Source: Caulobacter sp. BP25 (GTDB taxonomy: Bacteria > Pseudomonadota > Alphaproteobacteria > Caulobacterales > Caulobacteraceae). From it: a stretch of DNA of 64,000 nt. Positions 60,428 through 64,000 of this stretch are shown here, piece after piece. The notes beneath the pieces were generated by a model. The model worked only from the letters and a program-made list of their open reading frames with translations, was not told where the DNA came from and made no database searches. Within the stretch, counting starts at the first letter, position 1; every line of letters begins with the position of its first letter. The position numbers and the translations under genes are program-made. The stretch spans positions 620,001 to 684,000 of the forward strand of contig NZ_PEGH01000018.1 of NCBI RefSeq assembly GCF_002737755.1, written 5' to 3'.

Positions 60428-60569
60428 CGGGCGCTCCTTGAACATGCGCCCATGGTCCCGATTGACTCGGCCTTCGCGAACCGGACGACCTGTCGCGCGC
60501 CGCCTTGTCGCACCCCGGCTCTGATTTTCAGCCTGGCGCGGCGGCGACTCTCTAAGCGAGGGCGGGCCC

Positions 60570-62096
60570 TCAGGTCAGGCAGGGCAGGCCGCCCGCCACG
60601 GCGACCACCGCGCCCGACCGCACCAGGGCGTTGGCGGCCTCAAGGTCCGGGTGGAAATGGCGGTCGTCAGAGAGATACGGGACCTTGTCCCGCGTCAGGG
60701 CGCGGACCGCCTCCAGCACGTCGCTGGACCGCAGCGGCGCGTGGAAGTCGCAGCCCTGCGCGGCGGCCAGGAGCTCGATCCCCAGCACCGCATCGGCGTT
60801 CTCGACCATGGCCAAGAGGCGCCGCGCGCCGTGGGCGGCCATCGAGACGTGGTCCTCCTGGTTGGCCGAGGTCGGGATCGAGTCGACGCTGGCAGGATAG
60901 GCGCGCTGCTTGTTCTCCGAGACCAGCGCGGCCGCCGTCACCTGCGGGATCATGAAGCCGGAGTTGAGGCCAGGCTTGGGCGTCAGGAACGCGGGCAGGC
61001 CCGACAACGCCGGGTCGACCAGCATGGCTATGCGCCGCTCGGCGATCGAGCCGATCTCGCAAACGGCCAGGGCGATCATATCGGCGGCGAAGGCGACCGG
61101 CTCGGCGTGGAAGTTGCCGCCCGACAGCGCCTCATCGGCTTCCGGAAAGATCAGCGGGTTGTCCGAGACGCCATTGGCTTCGGTCGCCAGGGTGGCGGCG
61201 GCCTGGCGCAGCACGTCCAGCGCCGCGCCCATCACCTGGGGCTGGCAGCGCAGGCAGTAGGGGTCCTGAACCCGCTCGTCCTCCTTCAGGTGCGAGGCGC
61301 GGATCGCCGAGCCGGCCATCAGGGCGCGCAGGGCCGCGGCGGTCTCGATCTGGCCGACGTGGCGGCGCAGCTGGTGGATGCGCGGATCGAACGGCGTATC
61401 CGAGCCCTTGGCGGCTTCGGTCGACAGGGCGCCGGTGACCAGGGCGGTCTGGAACAGGCGCTCGGCCTCGAACAGGCCGGCCAGGGCGTTGGCGGTCGAG
61501 AACTGGGTGCCATTCAGCAGAGCCAGGCCTTCCTTGGGCCCTAGCGTCAGCGGCGACAGGCCCGCCGCGCTCAGCGCCTGCGCCGCCGGAACGCGCGCGC
61601 CGCCGACGAAGATCTCGCCGACGCCGATCATGGTCGCAACCATGTGGGCCAGCGGCGCCAGATCGCCCGAGGCGCCGACCGAGCCCTGGCAGGGGACCAC
61701 CGGCGTCAAACCCTGGACCAGCATGGCCTCCAGGAGGCGCACGGTTTTGGTCCGCACGCCCGAGGCGCCTTGCGCCAGGCTCGCCAGCTTCAAGGCCATC
61801 ATCAGGCGGATGACCGGCACAGGTGAGGGCTCGCCGACGCCGGCGGCGTGGGACAGCACGATATTGCGCTGCAGGGTCGCCAGATCCGCGTCACCGATAC
61901 GGACGCTGGCCAGCTTTCCAAAGCCCGTATTGATCCCGTAGATCGGCTCGCCCTTGGCCAGGATGCGCTGGACCGCCTCGGCGCTGGCGGCGATCACCGG
62001 CCAGGCGCTGGCGGCCAGGCGCGCGCCGGCGCCGCGATAGATCGCCTTCCAGTCGGTGAGGGAAACGTCGCCAGGGTTCAGAACAAGCTCGGTCAC
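60570..62096 (-). CDS. hutH: Histidine ammonia-lyase HutH
   Basis: HutH removes ammonia from histidine to give trans-urocanate, the first step of histidine use. The 508 residues contain the Ala142-Ser143-Gly144 triad in [11 protein letters not shown] that cyclises to the MIO electrophile, plus INTGFGKL near 55 and the conserved [15 protein letters not shown] and [17 protein letters not shown] segments. The start is GTG at 62096; a longer open frame upstream is antisense to hutC and is not used. Divergent from hutC. No hutU, hutI or hutG gene is in the window. Confidence 0.96.
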   Translation of the reverse strand: MTELVLNPGDVSLTDWKAIYRGAGARLAASAWPVIAASAEAVQRILAKGEPIYGINTGFGKLASVRIGDADLATLQRNIVLSHAAGVGEPSPVPVIRLMMALKLASLAQGASGVRTKTVRLLEAMLVQGLTPVVPCQGSVGASGDLAPLAHMVATMIGVGEIFVGGARVPAAQALSAAGLSPLTLGPKEGLALLNGTQFSTANALAGLFEAERLFQTALVTGALSTEAAKGSDTPFDPRIHQLRRHVGQIETAAALRALMAGSAIRASHLKEDERVQDPYCLRCQPQVMGAALDVLRQAAATLATEANGVSDNPLIFPEADEALSGGNFHAEPVAFAADMIALAVCEIGSIAERRIAMLVDPALSGLPAFLTPKPGLNSGFMIPQVTAAALVSENKQRAYPASVDSIPTSANQEDHVSMAAHGARRLLAMVENADAVLGIELLAAAQGCDFHAPLRSSDVLEAVRALTRDKVPYLSDDRHFHPDLEAANALVRSGAVVAVAGGLPCLT

Positions 62097-62131
62097 GCGG
62101 GGCTCCAGCAGCGGCCCTTGCGGCGCGCTCG

Positions 62132-62149
62132 AATATGTATAGTCATATT
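62132..62149. promoter_or_regulatory. Probable HutC operator
   Basis: AATATG-TATAGT-CATATT is a perfect 6-base dyad with a TATA-like centre, 35 bases before hutH and 22 before hutC. GntR/HutC regulators bind similar TGTATA-containing dyads, so this is the likely site where HutC represses hutH and itself until urocanate appears. Confidence 0.6.
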
Positions 62150-62171
62150 TGCGAATGACGAGACTTGTCCA

Positions 62172-62915
62172 GTGACCGACGCGCGCGTTCAGGAGATCCC
62201 CGGCCTGGGGGGCGCGCCGCTGCACCAGCGCATCCGCGCCGACATCGAGGGCCGCATCCGCTCCGGCGCCTGGCCGCCCGGCCACCGCGTGCCCTTCGAG
62301 ACCGAGCTGATGGGCCAGTACGGCTGCGCCCGCATGACGGTCAGCAAGGCCATGGCCGCTCTGGTCGAGGCCGGGCTGATCGTGCGCCGCAAGCGGGCGG
62401 GCTCGTTCGTGGCGCGGCCACGCGTCCACGCCCCGGTCCTGAACATCCCCGACATCCAGGCCGAGATCGAGGCGCGGGGCGAGGCCTACGCCTTCCGGCT
62501 GCTGGCGCGGGCCGTGCGCGAGGCGGATGGTGCGGCGCCCGGCGAGCTCGAACTGGCGGCGGGCGGTGGGCTGCTGGCCCTGGACGGCGTTCACGACGCC
62601 GATGGCCGCCCCTTCGCCCTGGAGCGCCGGCTGGTGTCCCTGAAGGCCGCGCCGGACATCGAGGCCGCCGACTTCAGCCAGGAGACGCCCGGCGCCTGGC
62701 TGCTGGAGCATGTCGCCTGGACCGAGGCCGAGAGCCGGATCAGCGCCATCAACGCCGACGCCGAGGTCGCCCGCCTGCTGGCCCTGGACGAGGGCGCGGC
62801 CTGCCTGGTGGTCGATCGCCGCACCTGGCGGGAAGGGCGGGGCGTTACCCGCGTTCGTCAGGTCTTCCCGGGCGAGGCCTATGACCTGGTGGCGCGGTTC
62901 GGGCCGAGGGTTTGA
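62172..62915 (+). CDS. hutC: HutC-family GntR histidine-utilisation repressor
   Basis: A 247-residue GntR/HutC-type repressor. The winged helix is at about 15-80: [28 protein letters not shown] (in parts), [29 protein letters not shown]. The C-terminal UTRA domain ends with [24 protein letters not shown], as in HutC where urocanate binds. The start is GTG at 62172; an ORF extending from 61848 reads through hutH antisense and is rejected. Position opposite hutH strongly supports the name. Confidence 0.9.
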   Translation: MTDARVQEIPGLGGAPLHQRIRADIEGRIRSGAWPPGHRVPFETELMGQYGCARMTVSKAMAALVEAGLIVRRKRAGSFVARPRVHAPVLNIPDIQAEIEARGEAYAFRLLARAVREADGAAPGELELAAGGGLLALDGVHDADGRPFALERRLVSLKAAPDIEAADFSQETPGAWLLEHVAWTEAESRISAINADAEVARLLALDEGAACLVVDRRTWREGRGVTRVRQVFPGEAYDLVARFGPRV

Positions 62916-63367
62916 ACGCCGCCGGTCCGGCATAGATCGTGTGGTTGTCGGTCAGGCCGTGCTCGCCAGCGCCGAGGCCGGAAAACCCATGAACGGGATG
63001 AAGCTCGAGCCCGAAGCCCCGCGGCAGTCGGCGCAACAGCACAACCCCCTGTAGGTGGGGCGCGGTCGGCCGCCCAGCGCAGGGCCCCGCCCAGGCATCC
63101 GCCTTTGAGGCTGTTGGTCATCATGAGGCCCGTAGAGCCATGGCGCGAAGCGCGGTCAAACCCTTGCCCGAAAAGCTGTTGCTCCGTGTCCAGCGCTGGG
63201 TGTGGACAAGTTGTCGCAGCAGTATCTGTAAATAATGATCCCGAAATTTACTCCGAATCCATCGCGTGTGGCAATTCGTCTCGGATATGAACAATCGTTT
63301 TCATTGGGCTCTTTCAGCGACGCGGCGCAATATACTCCTCATGGCCGTTGCGACGAGGAGTGTCGAG
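62916..63367. other. Gene-free stretch between hutC and the small hypothetical gene
   Basis: About 450 bases with no supported gene. Small frames at 62845-63042 (minus) and ending 63054 (plus) lack ribosome sites and conserved features. From about 63200 the sequence becomes A/T-richer and probably holds the promoter of the gene at 63368 (GCAATATACTCC near 63325). No structured RNA is recognised. Confidence 0.5.
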
Positions 63368-63640
63368 ATGGATATGCCGGACCAACCTTCGCTGCTGCAG
63401 ATTCAGACGGGTCTGTTCGCAGCGCTCGTGGGCGTGCTGTCCGCCAAGGGCGCGGCGTCGCGGCAGGAGTTCGCCGAGGCGATGGACGTCCTGGCGCGCC
63501 ACGAACAGGACACCCGCATAGCGAGCTATTTCCACATGCTGGGCGAAGAGCTACGCGGCACGAACCCCTCGGCGACGCGCCCGATGCTGAAGCTGGTGGT
63601 GGGCGGCCTGGAAGACGAGCGTCCCCCGATCTCGGCCTAG
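63368..63640 (+). CDS. Small acidic-basic mixed hypothetical protein (90 residues)
   Basis: A 90-residue protein starting MDMPDQPSLLQIQTGLFAAL, predicted largely helical (AALVGVLSAKGAASRQEFAEAMDVLARHEQD), without signal peptide or membrane helix. A good ribosome site GAGGAG lies seven bases before the ATG, and an upstream in-frame start at 63266 lacks one. The stop codon TAG is the first three bases of a TAGAGC palindromic repeat. I do not recognise a family. Confidence 0.75.
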   Translation: MDMPDQPSLLQIQTGLFAALVGVLSAKGAASRQEFAEAMDVLARHEQDTRIASYFHMLGEELRGTNPSATRPMLKLVVGGLEDERPPISA

Positions 63641-63690
63641 AGCCTCGCGCGTCAAAAACGGGATCGTTTTGACGCGATAACGAGGCTCTA
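63638..63690. repeat. TAGAGC palindromic repeat (GTCAAAACG type)
   Basis: The element begins TAGAGCCTCG and ends CGAGGCTCTA with inner arms GTCAAAAACG and CGTTTTGAC. Its reverse complement is nearly identical to unit 5 of the cluster at 33285-33336, so the same element is present in opposite orientation 30 kb away. The first TAG is the stop codon of the upstream gene. Confidence 0.9.
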
Positions 63691-63701
63691 CTTCAAACAT
63701 T

Positions 63702-63751
63702 TAGAGCGTGATTGCCGCCGAAACCGCTCACACTTTCGGCTATGACGCTCT
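63702..63751. repeat. TAGAGC palindromic repeat (GCCGAAA type)
   Basis: Begins TAGAGCGTGA and ends TGACGCTCTGA, inner arms GCCGAAA and TTTCGGC, related to unit 4 of the 33 kb cluster. It follows the previous repeat by 11 bases and precedes the histidine kinase gene by 23 bases. Confidence 0.85.
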
Positions 63752-63774
63752 GATGTCCCGCCGGGCTTCTCGGG

Positions 63775-64000
63775 TCAGCGCCGCGTGAGCCTGGCGCGAG
63801 GGTTTAGGGCTTTCAGCCAGCGAAGCGCGCCGGACTGATAAACCACGCCTCCCGGCGCCTTTAGGGTGATCCGCGCGCCAGCGCCCGCCTTGCTGTCGAT
63901 GCGAACGCGGCCCTCGACGCGCCTGGCCCGCTCATGCATGCCCTTCAGCCCGAAATGCCCGTCACGGCCCTCGCGCAGGATCTGGGGCGACATGCCAATT
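63775..64000 (-). CDS. Sensor histidine kinase, C-terminal end only
   Basis: The visible 75 codons encode the end of an HATPase domain of the NarX/ComP-like (HisKA_3) group: the preceding GIGM lies at the window edge, then EGRDGHFGLKGMHERARRVEGRV, which is the G2-type box and following helix, and DSKAGAGARITL with the last strand. The start lies beyond base 64000; the ATG at 63993 is an internal Met. A Pro/Arg-rich tail ends the protein. Membrane part and signal cannot be seen. Confidence 0.85.
   Translation of the reverse strand, partial: IGMSPQILREGRDGHFGLKGMHERARRVEGRVRIDSKAGAGARITLKAPGGVVYQSGALRWLKALNPRARLTRR

Noticed and set aside
62097..62933. Upstream extension of the hutH frame
   Set aside because: It is antisense to hutC and precedes a well-placed GTG that gives the normal 508-residue enzyme.
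62845..63054. Small frames after hutC on both strands
   Set aside because: No ribosome sites and overlap with the hutC 3' end; no conserved features.

Overview
The window is GC-rich alphaproteobacterial chromosome, almost certainly Caulobacter (C. crescentus/vibrioides or a close relative). The evidence is the flagellar gene order flgK <> fliK-flgD-flgE, sciP, fliF-fliG-fliH(flbE)-fliN-flbD, flhA, the presence of SciP and FlbD, sigma-54 and CtrA-type promoter motifs, and two MucR paralogues. No phage, IS element, integrase or CRISPR array was seen. Nearly all genes look like chromosomal core or ordinary accessory genes.

Layout. 1-14.5 kb is flagellar. It holds the 3'-truncated hook-junction gene flgK (minus), a divergent hook operon (fliK, flgD, flgE), the cell-cycle regulator sciP, the MS-ring/switch/export operon fliF-G-H-N with the sigma-54 activator gene flbD, and flhA. 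14.5-25.7 kb carries a phosphate-type porin, a zinc alcohol dehydrogenase, a tannase-like hydrolase, a rubber-oxygenase-like protein, two small envelope proteins, the peroxide-sensing pair ohr-ohrR, a J-domain protein, pdxH, a metallo-hydrolase, a tiny lipoprotein and a DUF442 phosphatase-like protein. 26-31.5 kb has a large Oar-type TonB receptor and signal peptide peptidase SppA. 31.6-33 kb has tRNA-Pro, tRNA-Gln and the first mucR. 33-43.4 kb holds a cluster of palindromic repeats, a hybrid histidine kinase, an acetyltransferase, oligopeptidase B, a trypsin-like protease, CsbD, a siderophore receptor divergent from a PepSY membrane protein, and an OsmC protein. 43.6-51.1 kb is lipid/terpenoid-like catabolism: MaoC hydratase, nucleotidyltransferase, acyl-CoA synthetase, GMC oxidoreductase, cytochrome P450 and crotonase. 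51.2-54.8 kb has an A/T-richer NTF2/HxlR pair, a DUF2336 protein, the second mucR and a PAS protein. 54.8-58.2 kb has ribokinase, then a second flagellar block (fliO-fliP divergent from flgB-flgC-fliE around a perfect CtrA box). 58.2-64 kb has an SbtA-like transporter with a divergent LysR regulator, a 50-residue membrane protein, hutH divergent from hutC, a small unknown gene and the C-terminal end of a histidine kinase.

How the parts fit. The early flagellar genes (fliF operon, flhA, fliOP, flgBC-fliE) sit behind CtrA-type sites. FlbD made from the fliF operon then switches on the sigma-54 promoters between flgK and fliK. SciP and the MucR proteins, all encoded here, are known in Caulobacter to tune CtrA-activated promoters in G1, so the window holds much of the flagellar/cell-cycle timing circuit.

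Most notable observations: palindromic repeats with TAGAGC ends whose terminal TAG is the stop codon of the neighbouring gene at three loci; two MucR paralogues that each lack different zinc-finger ligands; a 50-residue membrane protein gene with a strong ribosome binding site and its own terminator; an intrinsic terminator in the leader of the P450 gene; and a zinc alcohol dehydrogenase missing half of its structural zinc site.
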